Of a DNA stretch of 64,000 bases, positions 1-7,708 are shown piece by piece. The position numbers and the translations under genes were made by a program. How positions within the stretch are numbered: the stretch's first letter is position 1; each line of letters begins with the position of its first letter. Under the pieces are notes generated by a model, which was not told the DNA's origin, did not search any database, and was given only the letters and a program-made list of their open reading frames with translations. The DNA is from an uncultured Clostridia bacterium. GTDB lineage: Bacteria; Bacillota; Clostridia; UMGS1883. The stretch lies in the NCBI GenBank assembly GCA_947629005.1, contig CANRCD010000004.1, positions 54,554 to 118,553 of the forward strand, in the 5' to 3' direction.

Positions 1-1014
1 ATGCTCGTCGGCCTTCAGGGCGCGGGCAAGACGACCATGGCCGCCAAGCTGGGCGGGCTGCTCAAAAAGCAGGGCAAAAAGGTAATGCTCGTCGGCTGCG
101 ACGTTTACCGACCCGCCGCCATAAAGCAGCTTCAAGTGGTGGGCGAGCAGCAGGGACTTAAGGTCTATGCCGATTTCGAGACAAAGGACCCAGTGGCCAT
201 AGCCAAAACGGCGGTTTCCGGCTGTGACACCACACTTTATGATACCGTTATCATTGATACCGCAGGCCGCCTCCACGTGGACGAGGCGCTTATGGACGAA
301 CTGCGCCGCATAAAGACGGAGGTCGCTCCAACCGAGATTTTACTCGTGGTGGACGCTATGACGGGCCAGGACGCGGTTACCGTTGCCGGCGCCTTTGACG
401 GCGACCTCGGCATTGACGGCATAATCATGACGAAGCTCGACGGCGACGCCCGAGGCGGAGCGGCGCTGAGCGTCCGTGCGGCCACCGGCAAAAGCATAAA
501 ATATGTCGGCGTGGGTGAAAAGCTCGGCGATGTGGAGCCATTCTACCCCGAGCGCATGGCCTCGCGTATCCTCGGCATGGGCGATATGCTCTCGCTCATA
601 GATAAGGCGCAGGCCGCAATAGATGAGAAAAAGGCTGCGGAGCTCGAGAAAAAGCTCAAAAGCCAGCGATTTGACCTGAACGACTATCTTGACCAGCTTG
701 ATCAAATGCGCAACATGGGCCCGCTGGAGAATATAATGGGTATGCTCCCCGGCGTAAACGCAAAGGCCCTCAAAAACGTGAAGGTTGACGAAAGGCAGCT
801 CGACCGCATCCGCGCCATAATCACCTCAATGACAAAGGAGGAGCGCGAGCGCCCCGAGATAATCAACTCCGGCCGCAAGCGGCGCATTGCCGCGGGTAGC
901 GGCGTTCAGATACAGGACGTGAACGGCCTTTTGAGGCAGTTCGAGCAAATGCAGAAAATGCTTAAAATGTTTTCCGACCCGAAAAAGATGCGGAAAATGA
1001 AATTCCCGTTCTAA
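1..1014 (+). CDS. ffh: Signal recognition particle protein Ffh (5'-truncated by window)
   Basis: GTPase of the signal recognition particle; it binds 4.5S/6S RNA and signal peptides and docks to FtsY at the membrane. The fragment starts inside the G domain: G1 loop GLQGAGKTT at about residues 4-12, DTAGR at 86-90, [10 protein letters not shown] at 144-153. The Met-rich M domain follows from about residue 215 ([13 protein letters not shown], then a Gly/Arg-rich RNA-binding segment). The family is about 450 residues, so roughly 110 N-terminal residues (the N domain) lie upstream of the window and the ATG at base 1 is internal. It is first in a co-directional block with rpsP, khpA, rimM and trmD, a common Firmicutes order. 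Confidence 0.97.
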   Translation: MLVGLQGAGKTTMAAKLGGLLKKQGKKVMLVGCDVYRPAAIKQLQVVGEQQGLKVYADFETKDPVAIAKTAVSGCDTTLYDTVIIDTAGRLHVDEALMDELRRIKTEVAPTEILLVVDAMTGQDAVTVAGAFDGDLGIDGIIMTKLDGDARGGAALSVRAATGKSIKYVGVGEKLGDVEPFYPERMASRILGMGDMLSLIDKAQAAIDEKKAAELEKKLKSQRFDLNDYLDQLDQMRNMGPLENIMGMLPGVNAKALKNVKVDERQLDRIRAIITSMTKEERERPEIINSGRKRRIAAGSGVQIQDVNGLLRQFEQMQKMLKMFSDPKKMRKMKFPF

Positions 1015-1062
1015 GTTAATAACGAAAAGTTATTATATACATTTTAATTGGAGGTAATAGAC

Positions 1063-1308
1063 ATGGCAGTAAAAATCAGACTCAGAAGAATGGGCGCTAA
1101 GAAGGCCCCCTTCTATCGCGTTGTGGTGGCCGATTCCCGCTATCCCCGCGACGGCCGCTTCATTGAGGAAATAGGCGTTTACGACCCGCTCCAGAACCCT
1201 TCAAGGTTCGAGGTTGACGGCGAAAAGGCCAAGAAGTGGATAAAGAACGGCGCGCAGCCCACCGATACCGTTAAGAGCCTGCTTAAGAAGAACGGCATTA
1301 TCGAATAA
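1063..1308 (+). CDS. rpsP: 30S ribosomal protein S16
   Basis: Small-subunit ribosomal protein of 81 residues, the usual length. The N-terminus [19 protein letters not shown] is the family signature. The ATG at 1063 is chosen because GGAGGT at 1050-1055 lies 7 bases upstream; an in-frame TTG at 1048 would overlap that ribosome-binding site. It lies 48 bases after ffh and 29 bases before khpA, consistent with one operon. Confidence 0.98.
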   Translation: MAVKIRLRRMGAKKAPFYRVVVADSRYPRDGRFIEEIGVYDPLQNPSRFEVDGEKAKKWIKNGAQPTDTVKSLLKKNGIIE

Positions 1309-1337
1309 CAACTGTTTTTCTGAGAGGAAGGTACTTA

Positions 1338-1574
1338 ATGAAACAGCTTCTTGAAACCATCGTTAAGCCTTTGGTGGACGAGCCTGAACAGGTTGTTGTG
1401 ACCGAAACCGAGACCGACGACACCCTTTTGCTTGAGCTCCGCGTGGCCCACGGCGACATGGGCAAGGTAATCGGCAAGCAGGGCCGCATAGCCAAGGCTA
1501 TCCGCACTCTTATGAAGGGCGCGGCGAAAAAGCTCGGCAACGAGAAAAAAATCGTTGTTGATATTCTTGACTGA
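1338..1574 (+). CDS. khpA: KH-domain RNA-binding protein KhpA
   Basis: Small (78 aa) single-KH-domain RNA-binding protein of the YlqC/KhpA family. In Gram-positives the family pairs with KhpB/Jag and influences cell elongation and RNA metabolism. The nucleic-acid-binding GXXG loop is seen as GKQG in the stretch KVIGKQGRIAKAIR. GAGGAAGG precedes the ATG. The location between rpsP and rimM is the typical genomic context. Confidence 0.95.
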   Translation: MKQLLETIVKPLVDEPEQVVVTETETDDTLLLELRVAHGDMGKVIGKQGRIAKAIRTLMKGAAKKLGNEKKIVVDILD

Positions 1575-1622
1575 GCGCGGGGGCCGGACCGGCCCCTTCG
1601 TCTTTTCGGAGGAGCGGAGGAT

Positions 1623-2129
1623 ATGATTTACGTTATTAAAATCGTCAACACTCACGGCCTCGGAGGCGAGGTGCGCGCCCTGCACTACACCGACGGCGAG
1701 CCCTTCTTTGACGCCGTAGACACCCTCTATACCGCCGGCGGAGCAAAAAGCTTCAAGGTCGAGCGGTGGAGGCTGCACAAGGGAGCTGTACTGCTGAAGC
1801 TCTCCGGCGTGGACGATATGACGGCAGCCGAGGCCCTTAAGGGCGTCGAGCTTTACGCGCGGGAGGAGGATTTGCCGCCGCTCCCCGAGGGGCGGTACTA
1901 CTATTTCCAGCTCACGGGTCTAAGGGCTGTGCTCGCGGACGGGGAGGAGATAGGGACGGTCAGTTCCGTGACAGAGGGCGGCGGGGGAGATCTGCTCGAA
2001 ATAACCCGACAGGACGGAGGCGCAAGGTGCCTTATCCCCAAGTGCGACGCCTTTGTGAAGGAAATTTCGCTCGAACGCGGTGAGCTCGTTATCGAACCTA
2101 TAGAAGGGCTGATCGACTGGCATGAATAA
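1623..2129 (+). CDS. rimM: Ribosome maturation factor RimM
   Basis: 16S rRNA processing factor that binds S19 and helps mature the 30S head. It has 168 residues, normal for the family, with an N-terminal RimM beta-barrel (KIVNTHGLGGEVRAL) and a C-terminal PRC-barrel half ending in VIEPIEGLIDWHE, a characteristic finish. GGAGCGGAGG lies just upstream of the ATG. Its 3' end overlaps the trmD start by 8 bases, so the two are probably translationally coupled. Confidence 0.96.
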   Translation: MIYVIKIVNTHGLGGEVRALHYTDGEPFFDAVDTLYTAGGAKSFKVERWRLHKGAVLLKLSGVDDMTAAEALKGVELYAREEDLPPLPEGRYYYFQLTGLRAVLADGEEIGTVSSVTEGGGGDLLEITRQDGGARCLIPKCDAFVKEISLERGELVIEPIEGLIDWHE

Positions 2130-2844
2130 GCTTAAGTTTTCCGTTCTGACACTGTTCCCGAATATGTTCGCTCCGCTCAAGGAGTCTATAATCGGCCGCG
2201 CCTCGGAAAAGGGGCTTATCGAGGTGGACTGCATAAATATACGCGACTTTTCCGCCGACAAGCATCGCCGCGTGGACGACTATCCCTACGGCGCGGGCGG
2301 CGGCATGGTTATGCAGGCCCAGCCTATCTACGACGCATACAGGAGCGTCGCCGGCGACGACAGGCCGCTTGTGATCTATCTTTCGCCGCAGGGGCGGGCG
2401 CTCAGCCAGAAGCTGGCCCGAGACCTCAGCCGCGAGGAGCATATTATTTTGCTCTGCGGCCACTACGAGGGCGTGGACGAGCGCGTGCTGGAGGAGATTG
2501 TCGATATGGAGGTATCCATAGGCGACTATGTGCTGACCGGCGGCGAGCTGCCCGCAATGGTGCTGATCGACTGCGTCAGCCGTATGCGCGAGGGCGTGCT
2601 TGACAGCCGCGAGACCGCCGAGACCGAAAGCCACTACAACGGCCTTTTGGAGTACCCTCAGTACACTCGCCCGCCCGAGTTCATGGGCCGCGCGGTGCCG
2701 GAGGTGCTTTTGGGCGGCAACCATAAGGAGATAGAAAAATGGCGGCGCGAGCAGTCGCTTCTTCGCACGCGCAGAAAACGTCCCGACCTTTTGAAAAGGG
2801 CCTTGCTAAGCGAGGAGGACAAAAAAATTCTTGAAAAGTTATAA
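2122..2844 (+). CDS. trmD: tRNA (guanine-N1-)-methyltransferase TrmD
   Basis: Makes m1G37 in tRNAs with G36, which prevents +1 frameshifting. The SPOUT-fold protein has 240 residues. Seen: the N-terminal FSVLTLFPNMF, the trefoil-knot SAM-binding segment ILLCGHYEGVDERV and SIGDYVLTGGELPAMVLID, and the PEVLLGGNHKEIEKWR linker. It overlaps rimM. In most Firmicutes rplS follows; here a tRNA gene follows instead. Confidence 0.97.
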   Translation: MNKLKFSVLTLFPNMFAPLKESIIGRASEKGLIEVDCINIRDFSADKHRRVDDYPYGAGGGMVMQAQPIYDAYRSVAGDDRPLVIYLSPQGRALSQKLARDLSREEHIILLCGHYEGVDERVLEEIVDMEVSIGDYVLTGGELPAMVLIDCVSRMREGVLDSRETAETESHYNGLLEYPQYTRPPEFMGRAVPEVLLGGNHKEIEKWRREQSLLRTRRKRPDLLKRALLSEEDKKILEKL

Positions 2845-2851
2845 AAAGCCC

Positions 2852-2880
2852 TTGACAAACAGGCTCCGTTGTGGTATTAT
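2852..2880 (+). promoter_or_regulatory. Sigma-A-type promoter of tRNA-Gly
   Basis: TTGACA at 2852-2857, 17-base spacer, TATTAT at 2875-2880, ending 13 bases before the tRNA. Only one base departs from consensus. It begins immediately after the trmD stop, so the tRNA is expressed independently of the upstream operon. Confidence 0.85.
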
Positions 2881-2893
2881 AACACAGTGAGCT

Positions 2894-2968
2894 GCGGGAG
2901 TGACTCAGTGGTAGAGTGTCACCTTGCCAAGGTGAAAGTCGCGGGTTCGAATCCCGTCTTCCGCTCCA
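2894..2968 (+). tRNA. tRNA-Gly (anticodon GCC)
   Basis: A full cloverleaf can be drawn. The acceptor GCGGGAG pairs with CTTCCGC (one G-U). The anticodon stem TCACC/GGTGA encloses loop TTGCCAA with anticodon GCC. The T-arm carries GGTTCGAATCC. The 3' CCA is encoded (2966-2968) and the discriminator is T. It is flanked by a consensus promoter and an intrinsic terminator, so it is a monocistronic unit. Confidence 0.97.
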
Positions 2969-2970
2969 TG

Positions 2971-3009
2971 GCGTCGGAGCAAAGCCTGTCTTTGCTCCGA
3001 CGCTTTTTT
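2971..3009 (+). terminator. Intrinsic terminator after tRNA-Gly
   Basis: Perfect 14-bp stem (2971-2984 with 2990-3003; arms GCGTCGGAGCAAAG and CTTTGCTCCGACGC), 5-base loop CCTGT, then six T residues at 3004-3009. It starts two bases after the encoded CCA. Confidence 0.95.
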
Positions 3010-3054
3010 CTTGCTTTTATTTTACTCTACTCATTATAATTGAGGAAAAAAACA

Positions 3055-4155
3055 ATGAAAATTCTATCATTTATAAAGCGCGAGCCGGTGCTTTCGGCCT
3101 CGGCGGCGCTGGCCGCCGCGTCGATGATTCTTGTCCCGCCGGACACCGGATACGCGGACTATGTCAATCTTTCGGTGCTGGCGGTGCTGTTTTGTCTTAT
3201 GTTGGTGGTGGCGGGGCTCTCGCGTTCGGGGATTTTTGGCGTGATGACGGAGGCGCTCTCCTCCCGCTTCAGGCGTGAAAAATCCCTCGTAACGGCGCTG
3301 TGCCTTATATGTTTTTTTATTTCCGCCCTGATAACCAACGACGTCGCGCTGATAACCTTTGTGCCGTTCACGCTTGCAATGCTGCGCGGGAGTGATGAAA
3401 AAACCGTGATTTTTGCCGTGGTGATGGAGACGGTCGCCGCGAATCTCGGCAGCCTTATAACTCCGGTGGGCAACCCGCAAAATTTGTACCTTTACACGTA
3501 TTTTGGCCTTTCGCCGGCGGAGTTTTTCGCCATCACGCTGCCGCTTGGCGCGCTCAGCCTCGCGCTGACTCTGGGGACGCTGCTTCTCCCTTGGGGAGGC
3601 GAGAGAGAGGTAGAGCCGCAGACGGCCTCGGCAGGGCTGAATAAGGGTATGGCCGCCGTCTGCGGCGTTTTGTTTGCCGTTTGTATGCTGACGGTGCTGC
3701 GCTTGCTGCCGTGGCCAGTTATGCTCGCTGTGGTCTGTGCGGCGGCACTGTTCATGGATAGGAGGCTTTTCCTCGAGGCGGATTACATTCTGCTTTTGAC
3801 CTTCGTCTGCTTCTTCATATTCGTGGGCAACGCCGCCCGCGTGGAACGGATATCCGATGCGGTCTTTGGCGTTCTTGCGGGAAAGGAGACCTTTTTGAGC
3901 GCGGCGCTCAGCCAAATTATCAGCAATGTGCCCGCCGCGACTATGCTCTCAGCCTTTACGGATAACGCCCGCGGCCTCATAGTAGGTACTAACATCGGCG
4001 GCCTCGGCACGCTGATTGCCTCGATGGCAAGCCTAATATCCTATCGCCGCGTGTGCTCGGCCGGAATATCGCAGGGCCGCTACATAAAGACCTTTTCGCT
4101 CATTAATTTTGCTCTACTGGCGCTGCTCGGCACACTGTCATATATATTTTTATAA
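3055..4155 (+). CDS. ArsB/SLC13-type anion permease (citrate-transporter-like)
   Basis: Polytopic membrane protein of 366 residues with about ten hydrophobic segments. The motif ITNDVALITFVPF and the re-entrant-loop signature NLGSLITPVGNPQN are typical of the ion-transporter superfamily that includes ArsB, NhaD and SLC13 carriers. Near the C-terminus a second half-repeat has SNVPAATMLSAF and GTNIGGLGTLIASM. The substrate cannot be told; no arsR or arsC lies nearby. The ATG at 3055 is preferred over an in-frame TTG at 3040 because TGAGGA (3041-3046) precedes it. It is shorter than most relatives (about 400-430 aa). Confidence 0.85.
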   Translation: MKILSFIKREPVLSASAALAAASMILVPPDTGYADYVNLSVLAVLFCLMLVVAGLSRSGIFGVMTEALSSRFRREKSLVTALCLICFFISALITNDVALITFVPFTLAMLRGSDEKTVIFAVVMETVAANLGSLITPVGNPQNLYLYTYFGLSPAEFFAITLPLGALSLALTLGTLLLPWGGEREVEPQTASAGLNKGMAAVCGVLFAVCMLTVLRLLPWPVMLAVVCAAALFMDRRLFLEADYILLLTFVCFFIFVGNAARVERISDAVFGVLAGKETFLSAALSQIISNVPAATMLSAFTDNARGLIVGTNIGGLGTLIASMASLISYRRVCSAGISQGRYIKTFSLINFALLALLGTLSYIFL

Positions 4156-4206
4156 AAAATGGCGCGCGAAAAATCGTGTGTTATTTTTAATAAAACCAAA
4201 AAACTA

Positions 4207-4235
4207 TTGACTTTTTCCACTGCGTCAGGTATAAT
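4207..4235 (+). promoter_or_regulatory. Sigma-A-type promoter of ispE
   Basis: TTGACT at 4207-4212, 17-base spacer, TATAAT at 4230-4235, 31 bases before the ispE ATG and downstream of the permease stop. Confidence 0.85.
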
Positions 4236-4266
4236 TTTTTTGGAAATACTCTTGGGAGGGCAACGA

Positions 4267-5124
4267 ATGAAAAGAGCTACATTTAAGTCATACGCTAAAA
4301 TCAACCTCACGCTGGACGTTTTGGGCAAGAGGCCCGACGGTTATCACGAGGTCGAAATGATAATGCACACAACCTCCTTAAGCGACACTGTCTCGGTGGA
4401 ACTGGACGAGACGGGGGAGGGCATAACCGTCGAAACGAGCCTGCCCTTCCTGCCCGTGGGGGAGGACAACCTCGCCTATAAGGCGGCACGGCTGTTCCTC
4501 AGCGAAACAGGACTTCGCGGCGGCGTTAAGATAGTTTTAGAAAAACATATTCCCGTGGGGGCGGGCCTTGCCGGCGGAAGCAGCAACTGCGCTGTGGTGC
4601 TTAAGGCTCTCGACCGCCTTGCAGGGGCAAACCTCGGTATAGAACGGCTGTGTGAAATGGGCGCCGCTCTCGGCGCGGACGTGCCCTACTGCCTTTTGGG
4701 CGGCGCGCGGCTGGCCCGAGGCATAGGGGAAAAGCTTTCGCCGCTCCCGCCGCTCATGCCATGCCATATATTGCTTGTTAAGCCGGCTTTTTCCATTAGT
4801 ACCAAACAAGTGTACGAAAAAATTGACTCCCGCTCCGGCTTCCGCCGCCCCGATACCGAGGCCGTCATACGCGGCCTTGAGCAGGGCGATCTCGGCAAAA
4901 TCGCGGCGGGTATGGCAAACGTGCTCGAGGAGGTCAGTATAAGCGATTATCCCGTGCTGGCCGAGGTCAAGCAAAAGCTGGTGTCGCTTGGCGCGGTCGT
5001 TTCGCAGATGAGCGGAAGCGGCCCGACGGTTTTCGGCATATTTACCGACCGCCGCAAGGCCGTCGCCGCGAAAAACGAACTCTGGGGCAAATATAAAACC
5101 GTATATCTTTGCAAGCCTGTATAA
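4267..5124 (+). CDS. ispE: 4-diphosphocytidyl-2-C-methyl-D-erythritol kinase
   Basis: GHMP kinase of the MEP isoprenoid pathway; phosphorylates CDP-ME on the 2-hydroxyl, feeding undecaprenyl phosphate, the lipid carrier needed by the polysaccharide locus downstream. The protein has 285 residues. Seen: SYAKINLTLDVLGKRPDGYH at 8-27 with catalytic-type Lys11, the ATP loop PVGAGLAGGSSN at about 96-107, GADVPYC with Asp138, and the C-terminal QMSGSGPTVFG. The ATG at 4267 has GGGAGGG ending 6 bases upstream. Longer in-frame readings from 4159 would include the promoter and are rejected. Confidence 0.96.
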   Translation: MKRATFKSYAKINLTLDVLGKRPDGYHEVEMIMHTTSLSDTVSVELDETGEGITVETSLPFLPVGEDNLAYKAARLFLSETGLRGGVKIVLEKHIPVGAGLAGGSSNCAVVLKALDRLAGANLGIERLCEMGAALGADVPYCLLGGARLARGIGEKLSPLPPLMPCHILLVKPAFSISTKQVYEKIDSRSGFRRPDTEAVIRGLEQGDLGKIAAGMANVLEEVSISDYPVLAEVKQKLVSLGAVVSQMSGSGPTVFGIFTDRRKAVAAKNELWGKYKTVYLCKPV

Positions 5125-5179
5125 TTTATCATGGCATGGTCAATACTACCCTAAAGAGAGTAATAAGGAAGTGTTGACT

Positions 5180-5767
5180 GTGAAAAAAATAATTGTCGCT
5201 GCGCTGACGCTGCTCTGCGCCCTTATGTGCGCCGTCAGCTACGCTTCCGGCGCGGGCGAACGCCTGAGCCGCGACGTGGTGCGGCTCCATATTATTGCGA
5301 ACAGCGACAGCGACAGCGATCAGGCTCTTAAGCTAAAAGTCAGGGACGCTATTCTCGCCGCCACAGACAGCGGCGTTACTAAGGAAAATATTCCCTCCAT
5401 GCTGGATGTCTACCGAGACATAGCCGAGCGGACGCTCCGCGAAAACGGCTGCCAAATGCCCGTCAGCGCGGAGTATGGCCGCTTCAGCTTTCCCACTAAG
5501 AGCTACGGCGGGCTTACCTATCCTGCCGGAGAATACGACGCCGTAAGGATAGTCATCGGCGAGGGCAGGGGCGAAAACTGGTGGTGCGTGTTGTTTCCTC
5601 CGCTGTGCTACGTGCGCGGCAGCGTGGACAGCTCCGCCGCGGCCTCCCAGCTTAAGGAAATGCTGGCTCCTGCGGACTACGAGCTTCTGACCTCCGGCGC
5701 AGATGGGGCGCTGCCGGTCAGAGTGCGCTTCAAAATTGTGGAATGGTATAATAAACTAAAGAATTGA
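5180..5767 (+). CDS. spoIIR: Stage II sporulation protein R
   Basis: Secreted signalling protein made in the forespore that triggers SpoIIGA cleavage of pro-sigma-E in the mother cell. An N-terminal hydrophobic signal segment precedes the family hallmark VRLHIIANSDSDSDQALKLK, and later GENWWCVLFPPLCY. About 195 residues, normal length. The GTG at 5180 (GTG-AAA-AAA) is preferred because AAGGA at 5165-5169 gives a 10-base spacer; a GTG at 5171 lies too close to it. This gene shows that the organism belongs to an endospore-forming lineage. Confidence 0.93.
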   Translation: MKKIIVAALTLLCALMCAVSYASGAGERLSRDVVRLHIIANSDSDSDQALKLKVRDAILAATDSGVTKENIPSMLDVYRDIAERTLRENGCQMPVSAEYGRFSFPTKSYGGLTYPAGEYDAVRIVIGEGRGENWWCVLFPPLCYVRGSVDSSAAASQLKEMLAPADYELLTSGADGALPVRVRFKIVEWYNKLKN

Positions 5768-5776
5768 GGAATACCC

Positions 5777-6391
5777 ATGCGAATGAGAACTCGTAACAAT
5801 CTCGAGGGGCGGCTCGCGGACTGCGCCGCCCTTTTTGCCGACCTCAAGACCCCTCTCCCCGAGGGCCCGCTCCACATAGAGGTGGGCTGCGGCAAGGGCC
5901 GCTTTATAAACGAGTGCGCCCGCCTTTTTCCGGAGGTGAACTTCCTTGCGGTGGAAAGGGTCTCGAACGTCATCGTTCTCGCAATGGAAAAGGCGCGTGA
6001 CGCGGGGCTTAATAACATTAAATTTGTTCGGGACGATTTTGCCGCCGTCGCGCCCATGCTGCCCGACTCCTGCGCCGAGCGCATATACCTTAATTTCAGC
6101 GACCCGTGGCCAAAGAAGGGCAACGCCAAGCGTCGGCTTACATACGGCTCGTTTCTGGAACAATATAAACGCATACTTAAAAACGGCGGCGAAATCTACT
6201 TCAAAACAGATAACCGCCCGCTTTTCGATTTTTCACTCGAGACCTTTGCCGAAAACGGCTTCGAGCTGCGGGATGTAACGTTCGACCTTCACGCCGAGCG
6301 CCCCGAGGGTAATATTATGACGGAATATGAACAACGCTTCGTGGAAATGGGGACTCCTATCTGCCGCCTTGTCGCAGCTGTCGAAAAATAA
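5777..6391 (+). CDS. trmB: tRNA (guanine-N7-)-methyltransferase
   Basis: SAM-dependent enzyme making m7G46 in tRNA. It has 204 residues with SAM motif I IEVGCGKGRFI and the TrmB signature LNFSDPWPKKGNAKRRL, followed by GGEIYFKTDNRPLF. It starts 9 bases after spoIIR with TGAGGA in front of the ATG, so the two may share a transcript. The rest of the protein is in frame and complete. Confidence 0.96.
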   Translation: MRMRTRNNLEGRLADCAALFADLKTPLPEGPLHIEVGCGKGRFINECARLFPEVNFLAVERVSNVIVLAMEKARDAGLNNIKFVRDDFAAVAPMLPDSCAERIYLNFSDPWPKKGNAKRRLTYGSFLEQYKRILKNGGEIYFKTDNRPLFDFSLETFAENGFELRDVTFDLHAERPEGNIMTEYEQRFVEMGTPICRLVAAVEK

Positions 6392-6425
6392 TTAAAAAAA
6401 TATTACAAAAATTTTAAAAAAACTA

Positions 6426-6454
6426 TTGCATTAATGGAAAAAGTGTGCTATAAT
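6426..6454 (+). promoter_or_regulatory. Promoter of the C39-like secreted protein
   Basis: TTGCAT at 6426-6431, 17-base spacer, perfect TATAAT at 6449-6454, in AT-rich DNA between trmB and the next gene; the ATG lies 52 bases downstream. Confidence 0.75.
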
Positions 6455-6506
6455 CTATTCATAAGCTACAAAAAAGCTTAAATAAGTTCGGAGAGGGGTA
6501 TGCAAA

Positions 6507-7577
6507 ATGCACAAAATCGTAAGGTCAGCACTTTTTGTACTGATTTCCGTGCTGACCGTGCTCGGTTTATCGTGCGCCGCCTACGCGGCTGACGGTTCGG
6601 TGCTGTTCAATGGCCGCGAACTCCGCTTCGACAATGATCCCGTGGTTATCGACGGCTCGACCCTTGTAGAGGTTCGTCCCCTTGCAAAGGCCTTCGGGGC
6701 CTCGGTTAAGTGGTCGAACAATACGCAAAGCGTCCGTCTGACGAAAAATGACGTCGGCGTTGTGCTCAAGATGGATTATGACATCATGACAAAGAGCAGC
6801 CTCAGCAGCGAGGAGGACGATTTCGAGCAGCTTTCGCTCGCTGTGGCTCCCCAGCTCATAGACGACGTGGCTTATGTTCCGGTCCGTGACATTGCCGACG
6901 CATTTGGCGCCAGCGTCGATTGGGACGATGAGACCGGCGATATACTTATCTCCACCGGCAGCTACGACTATTCCTCAAGGTCATCAGCTTCTCGCTCTTC
7001 AGATTTTAAGGGAAATTCAGGTCACACCTTCTTTTTCCAGAATCAGTCTGACTGGGAACTGCCCGATTACGGCAGCGGCTATTGCTGGACGTGCAGCTAT
7101 GCAATGCTTATATCCGACGTTACCGGAAAGGTCGTAACTCCCAACGATGTTGCCGACGTTAATGAGGAAAAGGGCGGCAGCGGCTCGTACTGCTATCATT
7201 GGGACATAGCCGACGAGTTTGGCGTGGAGTTTGTTCCGGCTCTCAGCGAGAGCAGCCCCTATTATGGCGGACGTGACAGTAACTCCGGCGGGACCCTTAT
7301 AAATAATGAGAACGGCGACGAGTATGTTGCCATTGAGGCCATAAAAGAGGCCCTCGACCTTCATCCCGAGGGAGTTATGGTTCGCTATGCCGACTACCCC
7401 CACACAATGGTAGCCGTGGGCTATGACGGCGACGAGATATACTTTAATGAGCCCATGCGTCTTGCGGGAGAGTATATGGACAGCAGCAATAAGGAAAACG
7501 TCACCTTTGACGAGACCTGCGTTGGGAAGAGAGGCATAAGTATCGCCGACATAACTTTTATCCAGGCGCTGGACTGA
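6507..7577 (+). CDS. Secreted C39-like papain-fold protein with copper-amine-oxidase-N repeats
   Basis: Exported 356-residue protein. Signal peptide about 1-28 (cleavage near AYA-ADG). Two copper-amine-oxidase-N-type repeats follow at about 30-80 and 108-150 (VEVRPLAKAFGASVKW and VPVRDIADAFGASVDW), a fold common in Clostridia surface proteins. A Ser-rich linker leads to a C39-like (Peptidase_C39_2-type) domain: candidate catalytic Cys193 or Cys196 in GYCWTCSYAM, His299 in DYPHTMVAVG, Asn314 in YFNEP. The target is unknown; hydrolysis of peptides or cross-links at the cell surface is possible, as is a non-catalytic adhesion role. It is transcribed alone between its own promoter and terminator. 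Confidence 0.8.
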   Translation: MHKIVRSALFVLISVLTVLGLSCAAYAADGSVLFNGRELRFDNDPVVIDGSTLVEVRPLAKAFGASVKWSNNTQSVRLTKNDVGVVLKMDYDIMTKSSLSSEEDDFEQLSLAVAPQLIDDVAYVPVRDIADAFGASVDWDDETGDILISTGSYDYSSRSSASRSSDFKGNSGHTFFFQNQSDWELPDYGSGYCWTCSYAMLISDVTGKVVTPNDVADVNEEKGGSGSYCYHWDIADEFGVEFVPALSESSPYYGGRDSNSGGTLINNENGDEYVAIEAIKEALDLHPEGVMVRYADYPHTMVAVGYDGDEIYFNEPMRLAGEYMDSSNKENVTFDETCVGKRGISIADITFIQALD

Positions 7578-7601
7578 GCATGAACAAATAACAGAAACAG
7601 T

Positions 7602-7629
7602 AAAAAGGCCCGCGATGCGGGCCTTTTTA
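7602..7629 (+). terminator. Intrinsic terminator
   Basis: GGCCCGC (7607-7613), loop GAT, GCGGGCC (7617-7623), flanked by A5 and T5 so that the A/T tails extend the stem. It closes the C39-like gene and may work in both directions. Confidence 0.9.
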
Positions 7630-7654
7630 TATTGTAAAATATCAAAAATCAGTA

Positions 7655-7683
7655 TGGACAAACCGCATAAAACGTGTTATTAT
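7655..7683 (+). promoter_or_regulatory. Promoter of the nucleotidyltransferase gene
   Basis: TGGACA at 7655-7660, 17-base spacer, TATTAT at 7678-7683, directly after the terminator and about 25 bases before the start codon. Confidence 0.65.
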
Positions 7684-7708
7684 TATAATATTAAAAGGTG
7701 GTGTGGAA

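Noticed and set aside
3067..3915. Long open frame on the minus strand opposite the permease
   Set aside because: It is a GC-codon shadow of a clear membrane transporter; the translation is Arg/His/Gln-rich without motifs and lacks a ribosome-binding site.
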